64,000 nucleotides of DNA from Planctomycetota bacterium (lineage in GTDB: Bacteria > Planctomycetota > J058), in assembly GCA_023954375.1 (NCBI GenBank), contig JAMLIC010000042.1, positions 1-64,000 on the forward strand, given 5' to 3'. Under the pieces are notes generated by a model. That model did no database searches. It was not told the DNA's origin and was given only the letters and a program-made list of their open reading frames with translations. The position numbers were made by a program, and so were the translations under genes. Shown here piece by piece: positions 35,840 to 44,417 of the stretch; the stretch's first letter is position 1, and every line of letters starts with the position of its first letter.

Positions 35840-38626
35840 TCACAGCGCCTCGACCGCGGCCCGCAGCTCCCGCACGAGCGCCTGCGCCTGGCTCCAGGCG
35901 CGCTCCGGCTCGAGCGGCGGGGGGACGAGCGGCGGGCCGAACCTCACCTCGACCGGCGGCTGGCCGCGGCGGCGCACGAAGCGCGGCAGGGCGCGGTCGC
36001 GCGGGTAGACCTCGAACATGCCGCGCGAGCGGAAGGGGACGATCGGCCGGCCGGAGAGGAGCGAGATCAGGCCGACCCCGGGGCGGAACGGGGTCATGCG
36101 GCCGGAGTGCGTGCGCGCGCCCTCGGGGAAGATGAGCACGACCTGCCTGGCGGCGAGCGCCGCGAGGCCGGCGCGGATCGCCTGGCGGAAGCTGCCCTCG
36201 GGGTCGATCGGGATCGTGCGCATCTGGGCGAGGAAGGCGCGGGTGAAGCCGGGCAGGCCCGCCCAGCTGAACGCGGTGAGCCGCGGGCGCACGGCGGGCG
36301 GGACGGCGTTGTGCAGCCAGGCGCCGTCGAAGTAGGTCGCGTGGTTGCCCGCGATCACGAAGCCGTCGTCGAGGGCGAGGTGCTCCTGCCCCTCGACGCG
36401 CCAGCCCCAGAGGCCCCGGGTCAGGGCCGTGAGGAGGCCGAAGGTCAGGGGCGCCGTCGGCGGCGGTCGGAAGGGGGGCAACGGGTCGGCCGGCGGGGCG
36501 AGGAGGTCGCGGACGAGGAGCGATGAGCCGTCGTCCGCGGGTCCCTCGGCGGCGCCCGTCCCCTGGTGGCGCTCGAGGAGCGCCTGCAGCTCGCCCAGGG
36601 TCTGCGAGCTGCTCCAGGCCTCGTCGGGGACGCGCGCGTCGAACAGGCGCGCGAGCTGAAGCCACAGCTCGACGCGCTCGAGCGAGTCGAGCCCGAGGCC
36701 GTCGATGCGCAGCCCCGGCGTGAGCGGCGCGTTCACGTCGGGCCGGACCCTGCGCAGGGCCTCGGCGAAGCGCGGGTCGAGGTCGCCGCCGGCGTCGTCG
36801 GCCGCGGGCGCCGTCGGAGAGGCCGCGGCCCGGCGCCCGAGCCGCCGGCGCAGGGCGCCCAGGCCCAGCCTCAGCTCGAGCAGGCGCGTGGCCACCCTCC
36901 CCGGCGGCGCGAAGGTCGCGAGGTCGCCGCGCAGGTAGGCCTCCTTGACGAGGCCGCGCTGCAGCTTGCCGCTCGAGGTCTTGGGGATCGAGCCCGGCGG
37001 CAGGAGCAGGACCTCCGCCAGGGCGAGCTGGAACGCCGCCGAGATCGCCTCGACCACCTCGCGGCGCACGTCCTCGGGCGCGCGCGTCGCGCGCGGGTCG
37101 ACCTCGGCGACGACGACGGCGGCCTCCTGGCCGTCCCGCTCCACGGCGAAGGCCACGGCGTTGCCCGTGCGCACGCCGTCGACGCGCCCGGCCTCCTGCT
37201 CGAGGTCCTGCGGGTGGAAGTTGCGCCCGCGGACGATCATCAGGTCCTTCTCGCGGCCGCAGATGAACAGGTCGCCGCCGTCGAGGAGGCCGAGGTCGCC
37301 CGTGCGCAGCCAGCGGGCGCCGTCGCGCTCGACGAAGGTCGCCTCGGTCGCGGCGCGGTCGCCGAAGTAGCCGGCGGCGAGGGACGGGCTCCGCACCCAC
37401 ACCTCGCCCACGGCGCGCTCGCCCTTGTCCTCGCCCTCGGCGCCGGCGATCCGCACCTCCATGCCCGGGAACGCCCGGCCGTTGCCGACGAGCGTGGCCC
37501 GGTCGGCGTCGCCCGCGGGGGGCCGGACCTCGTGGCGCTGGAGGCCGGCCAGGCTGAGGGTGAGCGCGCGCAGGGGCTCGCCGCGGCGGTGGCCGGTGGC
37601 CACGAGGGTGTTCTCGGCGAGGCCGTAGCACGGGTTGAGCACCTCGCCGCGGAAGCCGAAGGGGGCGAAGTGGGCGCGGAAGCGCTCGACGGTCGCCCAC
37701 GAGACCGGCTCGCCGCCCATGCCGACGTTGTCGAGCGACGAGAGGTCGATCGCCTCGGCCTTCAGGCGCTCGGGCGGGCACTTCCGCACGGCGAGGTCGA
37801 AGGCGAAGTTCGGCGCGGCCGTGTGGACGCCCCGGAAGCGGCTGGCGGCGCGCAGCCACACGAGCGGGTCCTTGAGGAAGTCGGTGGGCGAGAGGAGGAC
37901 GAGGTGGCCGCCCGCGTGGAGCGAGGCGAGGACCATGCCGACCAGGCCGAGGTCGTGGTAGAGCGGCAGCCAGCTGATGATCGCCTCGCCCGCGCCGACG
38001 CGCAGGGCCTCGCAGTAGGCGCGGAGCTGGGCCTGGACCTGCCCGTGCAGGAGGAGGACGCCGCGCGGCTGGCTCGTCGTGCCCGAGGTGAACTGGAGGA
38101 ACGCCGGGCTCCCGGGCTCGAGCGGGTGGGGCCGGCCGGGCGCGGTCGCCCCGCGGAGCTCGCGGTCGGTGATCAGCGCCTGCCCCTTGAAGGTCAGGTG
38201 CTTGCCGACGAGCGGGACGAGCCGGTCGTCGACGACGACCGCGCGGCACGAGGCCGTGTCGGTGATCGCGGCGAGCGTGCGCAGGTAGTGCTCGAGCCGC
38301 GCGAGCCGCGCCGGCGGATAGACGGGCACGGCGACCATGCCCGCGAGCGTGACGCCGACGAACGCCTCGATGAAGTCGAGCCCGCTCGGGAGCATGATCA
38401 GCACGCGGTCGCCCGGCACGAGCCCGCGCGCGCTCAGGGCGCCGGCGACGGCCAGGGCGCGGGCCTCGAGCTGGCCGTAGGTCAGGCGCCGCTCGTCGCG
38501 GTCGCCGTCGGCCAGGAACGTCACGAACGGGCGCGCGCCGTCGCGCTCGGCGCGCAGGCGCACCGCCGTGGCCAGGGTGTCGGGCTCGGGGGGGGCGGAG
38601 GTGGGGGGGGCTGAGGTCGGGGTCAC
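35840..38626 (-). CDS. Fatty acyl-AMP ligase - acyl carrier protein - PlsC acyltransferase fusion
   Basis: A 928-residue three-module enzyme. Residues about 15-580 are a fatty acyl-AMP ligase: LQFTSGTTSQPRGV (P-loop), ISWLPLYHDLGLVG, APNFAFDLAVRK, CYGLAENT, GDLGLLDGGDLFICGR and the C-terminal SIPKTSSGKLQRG with catalytic Lys. The SWLPxxHDxGL pattern marks FAAL rather than CoA ligase. Residues about 625-690 are a carrier domain with LGLDSLERVEL (phosphopantetheine Ser). The last 200 residues are a PlsC/LPLAT acyltransferase: NHATYFDG (HX4D) and FPEGARTHSG. Activation, tethering and transfer of a fatty acid to an acceptor would thus occur on one chain. The acceptor is unknown. Confidence 0.9.
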   Translation of the reverse strand: MTPTSAPPTSAPPEPDTLATAVRLRAERDGARPFVTFLADGDRDERRLTYGQLEARALAVAGALSARGLVPGDRVLIMLPSGLDFIEAFVGVTLAGMVAVPVYPPARLARLEHYLRTLAAITDTASCRAVVVDDRLVPLVGKHLTFKGQALITDRELRGATAPGRPHPLEPGSPAFLQFTSGTTSQPRGVLLLHGQVQAQLRAYCEALRVGAGEAIISWLPLYHDLGLVGMVLASLHAGGHLVLLSPTDFLKDPLVWLRAASRFRGVHTAAPNFAFDLAVRKCPPERLKAEAIDLSSLDNVGMGGEPVSWATVERFRAHFAPFGFRGEVLNPCYGLAENTLVATGHRRGEPLRALTLSLAGLQRHEVRPPAGDADRATLVGNGRAFPGMEVRIAGAEGEDKGERAVGEVWVRSPSLAAGYFGDRAATEATFVERDGARWLRTGDLGLLDGGDLFICGREKDLMIVRGRNFHPQDLEQEAGRVDGVRTGNAVAFAVERDGQEAAVVVAEVDPRATRAPEDVRREVVEAISAAFQLALAEVLLLPPGSIPKTSSGKLQRGLVKEAYLRGDLATFAPPGRVATRLLELRLGLGALRRRLGRRAAASPTAPAADDAGGDLDPRFAEALRRVRPDVNAPLTPGLRIDGLGLDSLERVELWLQLARLFDARVPDEAWSSSQTLGELQALLERHQGTGAAEGPADDGSSLLVRDLLAPPADPLPPFRPPPTAPLTFGLLTALTRGLWGWRVEGQEHLALDDGFVIAGNHATYFDGAWLHNAVPPAVRPRLTAFSWAGLPGFTRAFLAQMRTIPIDPEGSFRQAIRAGLAALAARQVVLIFPEGARTHSGRMTPFRPGVGLISLLSGRPIVPFRSRGMFEVYPRDRALPRFVRRRGQPPVEVRFGPPLVPPPLEPERAWSQAQALVRELRAAVEAL

Positions 38627-39044
38627 CGGGGCGACGATATCCGATGGCCGGCGCTCGGTCGGGGTCGCCGCCGAGCATCACGGCGCCAGGAGACGCCCCG
38701 CGGGTCGCCCTCGCGAGTCGGGTGGGCGCGCGACCTGCATGGGCGGGCACGGGCACGGGCACGGGCACGGGCACGTAGGACTCGCGATCGGCCCGCTCGC
38801 TCCGCCGAAGAGGGACACGGCCACGCCCATGAGACGGGAGCGTCCAGAGTGGAGGTCCCGTGTGCGTGCCCCCACGGAGGCGCCCCCCGCCCTTCTTCAC
38901 GTGCCCGTGCCCGTGCCCGTGCCCGTGCCCGCAGATCGGAGCGCCACGTCGCGTGGGGCCGGACCGGGGACACGACCTTACGCCTCCTCCCACACGTGCT
39001 CTCCCCCTTGACGCCCCGCCCCCCACCCAAGACCCTCTACCCCC
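38627..39044. promoter_or_regulatory. 418-bp divergent region between FAAL fusion and WecA-like gene
   Basis: No gene is credible; open frames on both strands here are simple repeat translations (Ala-Arg or Pro-Val/Cys runs). It contains the perfect inverted hexanucleotide arms described separately. No clear ribosome site precedes the GTG of the WecA-like gene. Confidence 0.6.
38743..38932. repeat. Perfect 34-bp inverted repeat with (GGGCAC)5 arms
   Basis: Five GGGCAC units at 38745-38774 and five GTGCCC units at 38901-38930. With flanking bases the arms 38743-38776 and 38899-38932 are exact 34-bp inverted copies 122 bp apart. The arms could extrude as a cruciform or pair in RNA. Confidence 0.9.
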
Positions 39045-40820
39045 GTGGATTGGCTCCTCTCCCTCCCCGCCGGCGTCCACCTCGAGCACCTCCTGGCGCT
39101 GGTCGGGGCGGTCGTGGCCGCCGCGCTGGCCACGCGCCTGACGCGCGCGGTCGCGCCGCGGTTCGACCTCGTGTCGCGGCCGAAGGGCGAGCGCTGGTCG
39201 CAGGCGCCCACGCCCATGGGCGGCGGCGTGGCGATGATGGTCGTGCTCGCGCCGGGGCTGTGGTTGCTGAGCCCCGACCTGCTCGTGGGCGCGCTGATCG
39301 TCCACGTGCTCGGCCTCGTCGACGACAAGCGCAACCTCTCGCCGCCGGTGAAGCTCGTCTTCCAGACCGTGGCCGCCTGCTGGGTCGTGGCCGCGCCGCT
39401 GGGCGGCGGGGGCGTGCTGGCGCCCGGGGCCACGCCCGCGGGCGCCTTGCCCGGGCTGCCCGACGCGCTCGTGCCGCTGGGGCCGCTCGTCGTGGCGATC
39501 CCCGTGACGATCGCCTTCTACGTCGGCGTGGCCAACTCGCTCAACCTGCTCGACAACATGGACGGCAGCGCCGCCGGCGTGACGGCCGTCTCGGCGGCGT
39601 TCATCTACCTGCTGGCCACCGGCGGCGACGCGGCCGCGGCCCCGCTCGGGGCCGCCGCCGCGGTCACGGCCGGCGCCGCGCTCGGGTTCCTCACGCAGAA
39701 CTTCCCCCCGGCGCGGATCTTCATGGGCGACGCCGGCAGCCTGCTCCTGGGCTTCGTGCTCGCGGGGCTGGCCGTGCGCCTCCCGGTCGAGGCCGGCGCG
39801 TCGCCCGCGCAGCGGCTGGCGGTGATGGCCTTCGTGATCGGGGCGCCGCTCTTCGACACCGCGCTCGTGTGGGTCACGCGCACCAACGCCCGCCGCCCGT
39901 TCCTCCTCGGCGGGCGCGACCACACGACGCACCGCCTCATGGCCCTGGGCCTCTCGCCGCGCCGCACGCTCCTCGTCGTCTACGGCGTCGCCGCCGCGCT
40001 CGGCGGCGTGGCCCTGGCGGTGGCCCGCGGCGGCGCGGGGCTCGCCGTCGTGGCCTCGGTCGCGGGCGGCGTCCTCCTCGTGCTGCTCGGCGTGTTCCTC
40101 GGGCAGGTGCCCGTCTACCGCACGGCCGAGGGGGCCCTGGCGCCGGCGCGCGCGCGGCACCCGGCGCTCCTCTACGCGGTCGAGCTCGCCGTGGACGTCG
40201 CCGCGCTCAGCGCCTGCTGGCTGGCGGCCTACGCGATCCGCTTCGAGGGCGAGGACCTGGCCTTCTACCTGCGCGCCAGCGCCGTGCCGGCCCTGCCGAT
40301 CGTGATCGCGGCCAAGGTGAGCGTCCTCCTCCTGCTCGGGCTCTACCGCGGCTTCTGGCGGACCGTGCGCTTCGCCGACGTGGCCCGGATCGCGCAGGCG
40401 GTGCTCCTCGGCAGCGTGCTCGTCGTCGTCGTGGCCACGATCACGACGCGCTTCGAGAACTACTCGCGCGGCGTGTTCGCGATCGACGGGCTCCTCTCGC
40501 TCCTGGCGATCGTCGCCAGCCGCTCGGCGCTGCGCCTGTTCCGCGGGGCGCTGGCGCGGCTCATGGACCAGACGCGCGTGGCCGTGGTCGTGGGCGCCGA
40601 GGGGCTGCGCGACCTCGCCGCGGAGGCGGCCGCCGCGGAGCGCCTCGTCGTGGCGGGCGTCGTGGCGCCGGGCGATCCGGAGGCCGTGGTCGCGGGGGCG
40701 CGGGAGCACGGGGCGCAGGTGGCGCTGGTCGGGCCGCCCCTGGGCGAGGACGACCCGCGGGTCGTGGCCCTGCGCGCCGCCGGGGTCGAGGTCCGGCGCC
40801 TGCGCGCCGTGCTCGAGTAG
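39045..40820 (+). CDS. WecA/MraY-like polyprenyl-phosphate sugar-1-P transferase fused to a FlaA1/CapD-type N-terminal region
   Basis: A 591-residue membrane protein, GTG start. Residues 1-330 are a WecA-type glycosyl-1-phosphate transferase: LGLVDDKRNLSPPVK (Mg-binding Asp pair), NSLNLLDNMDGSAAG, FMGDAGSLLLGF and the cytoplasmic GRDHTTHRL loop. Residues about 365-510 are the four-helix membrane part of FlaA1/CapD/EpsC proteins (LLGLYRGFWRTVRFAD, RFENYSRGVFAIDGLL, SRSALRLFRG). The last 80 residues are a short Rossmann-like CoA_binding_3-type piece (TRVAVVVGAEG). The SDR dehydratase/epimerase domain normally present in CapD is absent. It should start a lipid-linked polysaccharide; the appended part may be regulatory. 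Confidence 0.87.
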   Translation: MDWLLSLPAGVHLEHLLALVGAVVAAALATRLTRAVAPRFDLVSRPKGERWSQAPTPMGGGVAMMVVLAPGLWLLSPDLLVGALIVHVLGLVDDKRNLSPPVKLVFQTVAACWVVAAPLGGGGVLAPGATPAGALPGLPDALVPLGPLVVAIPVTIAFYVGVANSLNLLDNMDGSAAGVTAVSAAFIYLLATGGDAAAAPLGAAAAVTAGAALGFLTQNFPPARIFMGDAGSLLLGFVLAGLAVRLPVEAGASPAQRLAVMAFVIGAPLFDTALVWVTRTNARRPFLLGGRDHTTHRLMALGLSPRRTLLVVYGVAAALGGVALAVARGGAGLAVVASVAGGVLLVLLGVFLGQVPVYRTAEGALAPARARHPALLYAVELAVDVAALSACWLAAYAIRFEGEDLAFYLRASAVPALPIVIAAKVSVLLLLGLYRGFWRTVRFADVARIAQAVLLGSVLVVVVATITTRFENYSRGVFAIDGLLSLLAIVASRSALRLFRGALARLMDQTRVAVVVGAEGLRDLAAEAAAAERLVVAGVVAPGDPEAVVAGAREHGAQVALVGPPLGEDDPRVVALRAAGVEVRRLRAVLE

Positions 40821-40878
40821 CTGCAGGCACTTACGTCGAGAGGAATCCGCCCGGGCGGCCGCTGCGTAGAAGGGTGCG

Positions 40879-41460
40879 ATGCACGACCGGAGTCCGGACG
40901 TCGGAGCGAGCGGCGAGGAGCGCGAGCTCGTGCGGCGGGTCCTTCGCGGCGACCGCGAGGCCTACCGGCTGATCGTGCTGCGGCACCAGGCGTCGCTGGC
41001 GGAGCTCGTGTTCCGCCAGACGGGCGACCGGGCGGGGACCGACGACATGGTCCAGGAGACGTTCCTGCGCGCCTACAAGGCGCTCGACCGCTTCGACCCG
41101 CGGTTCCGCCTCTCGACCTGGCTGGCGCGGATCGCGATCAACGTCGCGCGCGACCAGGGGCGGCGGGCGAGGGTGCGCGAGGACGGCCTCCTGCGGGTGG
41201 CGCCCCGCGGCGGGGGCGAGCCGTCGCCGCTCGAGGCCGCGGCGCGGAGCGAGGCCCAGGTCCAGGTCGACCTGGCGCTCCGGAACCTGCCCGAGGCGCA
41301 GCGCGAGGTCGTGGTGCTCGCCACCTTCGGCGGGCTCACGCAGCGCGAGATCGCCGAGGCGCTCGCCCTGCCGCTCGGGACGGTCAAGACGCGCCACCGC
41401 ACGGCGCTCCTGCGCCTGCGCGAGCTCGTGGCCCCGCTCGGGCCGGGAGGTGCTCCGTGA
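40879..41460 (+). CDS. ECF-type RNA polymerase sigma factor (RpoE-like)
   Basis: A 193-residue ECF sigma factor. Region 2: AYRLIVLRHQASLAELVFRQ, DDMVQETFLRAYKALDRFDP and FRLSTWLARIAINVARDQGR. Region 4: LRNLPEAQREVVVLATFGG and LTQREIAEALALPLGTVKTR. GAAGGG lies just before the ATG. Its stop overlaps the downstream anti-sigma GTG. It heads what looks like a long signalling operon (sigma, anti-sigma, PDZ protein, kinase, exporter). No similarity beyond family level to the sigma factor at 28.8 kb was noticed. Confidence 0.93.
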   Translation: MHDRSPDVGASGEERELVRRVLRGDREAYRLIVLRHQASLAELVFRQTGDRAGTDDMVQETFLRAYKALDRFDPRFRLSTWLARIAINVARDQGRRARVREDGLLRVAPRGGGEPSPLEAAARSEAQVQVDLALRNLPEAQREVVVLATFGGLTQREIAEALALPLGTVKTRHRTALLRLRELVAPLGPGGAP

Positions 41461-42303
41461 GGACGTGCGAGGAGGTCCTGGACCTCGTGCCCGAGGTCCT
41501 GCCGCACCTGCCGCCGCTGGCGCTGCGGGCGTCGGCGCTCGAGGTGCAGGAGCACCTGCGCGTGTGCCCCACGTGCGCGGACGCCGCCGAGGAGATGGCC
41601 CGCGTCGTCGCGGCGCTGGAGGCCGAGGCGACCCCGGCGCCGGCGCTGCCGGACGACTTCGCCGATCGCGTGATGGCGGCGCTCCCGCCGGCGCCGGGGG
41701 CGTCGCTCCCCGGCGCGGCCCGGCTCGGGTGGCTGACGGGGCGGCTGGCGGCGGCCGTGGCGCTGTTCGCGGCGGGGTTCGCCGCGGCGAGCGCGTCGCG
41801 GGCGCCGGGTCCGCCGGCGCCCGGCCCGCCGGCGGCGGAGCGCCCGGCGCCGGTGGTCGTCCAGGCGCCCACCCCGCGCCCGCCCCGCGCCCACGTGGGT
41901 GGCGCGGCCCGCGCGGCCGCGCGCCGGCCGCGGCGCCGCTCGACGCTACGTCACCGAGGCCAACCTCGTGCTCGAGGCGGTGGCCGCCCTCGAGCAGCCG
42001 GACCCGCACTGGCTGCAGGTGATCTCGCGGCACGTCGAGCAGGCGGCGCTCCTCGACCAGGGGGAGGTGCTGCTCGTGCAGCTCCACCGCGCGAGCGACC
42101 ACCGCGAGCTGCGCCCGCTGATCAACGCCACGCAGGTCGTGCTGCGCAAGGTGCGCCACGCCCCCGACCACGACGCGGCGGCGGCGCTGGCGACCCTGCG
42201 CGACGAGGTGCGCGACGCGGGGCTGCTCGACGCCTACCGCGCCCTGCTCACCGCCGCGGCCGAGCCGGACCCGCCGGCGCGGTCGGCCGACGACCCGCTC
42301 TGA
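41457..42303 (+). CDS. Zinc-finger anti-sigma factor, apparent frameshift
   Basis: GTG start overlaps the sigma stop (GTGA). The N-terminal anti-sigma zinc finger has HxxxCxxC in EEHLRVCPTCADA-type sequence (QEHLRVCPTC), followed by a membrane helix (LAAAVALFAAGFAAASA, about 98-114) and a Pro-rich linker. After about 41885 the first frame becomes Arg/Gly-rich noise, while the +1 frame reads RYVTEANLVLEAVAALEQ and HVEQAALLDQGEVLLVQLHR, a plausible anti-sigma C-terminus, to a stop at 42303. One extra base (or two missing) between about 41885 and 41945 would explain this. Intact length would be near 281 residues. Confidence 0.72.
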
Positions 42304-42348
42304 CACACACCGCGCGCCTCCCGGGGAGGCCGCGCCAGGAGGAAGTTC

Positions 42349-44378
42349 ATGAAGCTCTCGCTCTCGCTCACCGCCGCGCTGCTCGCGGCGGGCGCCGGCC
42401 CCGCGCTGGCGCAGGCGCCGCCGCCGGCGCACGCCCACGCCGACCACGAGCTCTACCGCGAGGCGTCGCGCCGGCTGCACGCCGAGCAGCACGCCGAGGC
42501 GCTGGCGCTCTTCGAGCGGCTGCTCGAGCGCCACGACGGCCCGCTGGCGGCCGAGGCGCTCTTCTGGCGCGCCCACTGCCTGGAGCGGCTGGGCCGGGCG
42601 GAGGAGGCGCGCGCCGCCTACGAGGCGCTGGTCGCGCGGCACCCGGGCGTGGGCTGGGCCGCCGACGCGCGGGAGCGGCTGGCGCGCGGCGCGGCGCCGC
42701 GGCCCGACGGCGCGCGCTACGAGGTGCGCCTGAAGACGGGCGACCGGCTGCTGACCCGCGTGTGGCGCTTCGGGCCCGACGGGCTGGTCGTCGGCGACGG
42801 CGGCGACGGCGACCACCTGCGCTGGGAGGACGTCGAGCGCCTGACGCGCGAGGCCGAGGCGGGCGCGACGGCGCGGGTCGACGCGCTGATGCTCCGCAAC
42901 GGCGACCAGCTCTCGGGCGTGGTCGTGGGCGGCGGGCCCGACGTGATCGTCATCGAGGGCCCGGGCTTCGGGCACGTGCAGGTCCCGCGCGAGCGGATCA
43001 TGGCCTTCCGGCCGGCGGCCGCGGCGCGGTCGCTCGAGTGGGTCGACGCCGAGGGCGGCGAGCACGAGCGGCTCCTGCTCCTCCTGCAGGAGGTCGACGA
43101 CGCGCAGGCGGCCGAGGACGAGGCCGGCGCGCAGACGACGCGCACGGAGGCCGACGGCTCGAGGACGACCGTCCGCACGCGGCCCGACGGGTCGACCACC
43201 ACGACGACCGTGTCGCCCGACGGCCGGCGGGTCGTGATCCGCCGTACCGGTCCAGGCGCTGCTCCGGGCGCCGGTCCGGCCGAGGACGGCAAGCGGCGCG
43301 TCGTGGTGCGGGTCGACGGCCCCGACGGGCAGGTCGAGCTCGAGGCCGACGACCTCCGCCTCGACCTGCTGCGCGACCTGCCCCCCGAGGTGCGGGCGCG
43401 CGTCGGCGGCGCCCTGCGCCTGCGCGGCGGCGAGCCCGGGGGCGAGCTGCGCGAGCGGCTGCGCGCCCGCGTGCCCGACGCCCGCGCCGAGGCCGAGCGC
43501 GCCATGGCCCGGGCGCGGGAGCAGCTCGAGCGCCTGCCGGCCGAGGGCCGGCGCGAGGCGGAGCGGGCCCTGCGCGAGGCGCGCGAGCGGCTGGAGGCGC
43601 TGCCGCGGCGCGAGCAGGTCGAGCGCACGCTGGAGGAGACGCGGCGGCGGCTCGAGCGCACGCTCCAGGAGGCCCGCCCCGGCGAGCGCCCCGGCGAGCG
43701 GCGCGAGGAGGAGCGGGTCGTCCTCCGGCGCGCCGAGGCCGACGCCCCGCGCGTGTTCGCCTTCGGCCAGGCGGAGCGCCAGGACGTCGACCGGGTCGTA
43801 CTGGACAACGGCGACGTCCTCTCGGGGCAGGTCCTCGGCATGGACGAGCGGACGGTGCGGCTCAAGGCGCCCTACGGCGAGGTGACGATCGACCGGCGCC
43901 AGGTGGTGCGGATGACGTTCCGCCGCCCCGCCCGCGGGTTCCTGGGCGTCTCGTGCGACGCGCGCCCGGAGGGCGGCTGCGTGGTGACGCGCGTCCACCC
44001 GGGCACGTCGGCCGAGCAGGCCGGCCTGCGCGAGGGGGACGTGATCGTCGCGGTCGACGGCGAGCCGCTGCGCGACATGGGCCAGCTCTCGGGCCGGCTG
44101 CAGGCGAAGTTCGCGGGCGACGTCCTGCGCCTGGGCGTGCGACGCGAGCAGGAGCAGGTCGACGTGCTCGTCACGCTGGGCGAGCGCCCGGCGGAGCGGG
44201 TGCGCATGTTCGAGGGCGCCGTGCCGGCACGTCCGCTGCCGCCCGCGCCACCGGCCCCACCCGCGCCGCCGCCGCCGCCGCGCGCGCGCCCCGGAGCGCG
44301 GCACCGCCCGCGCCGCCCGCGCCGCCCGCGCCGCCGGCCCCGCCGCCTCCGCCCCCGTCGGGCGCCCGGCCCTTCTGA
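42349..44378 (+). CDS. Secreted PDZ protein with LSm-like repeats, 3' frameshift
   Basis: ATG follows a perfect AGGAGGAAG. Signal peptide 1-21 (ALAQA), then one or two TPR-like helices. Three similar small beta units occur: LKTGDRLLTRVWRFGPDGLV (about 125), LRNGDQLSGVVVGGGPDVIV (about 182) and LDNGDVLSGQVLGMDERTVR (about 485). Between them lie a Thr-rich stretch (TTTTTV) and a long charged coiled coil (about 370-455). A PDZ domain follows: GFLGVSCDARPEGGCVVTRV, SAEQAGLREGDVIVAVDGEPL. The reading frame fails in a CCG-rich tract near 44280-44310; the adjacent frame ends in a Pro-rich tail SGARPF at 44378, the likely true C-terminus. It could be the envelope sensor or protease adaptor of the sigma system. 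Confidence 0.75.
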
Positions 44379-44417
44379 GCGCGGGATCGGCCGCGGGGCG
44401 GGTGCCATACTCGCCCC

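Noticed and set aside
38678..39141. Small frames giving ARARAR or PCPCPC peptides
   Set aside because: These are translations of the hexanucleotide arms and have no gene-like features.
40842..40871. GGAAT...CGTAGAA as an ECF-type autoregulatory promoter
   Set aside because: Spacing is long and the -10 part overlaps the ribosome site of the sigma gene; too weak to annotate.
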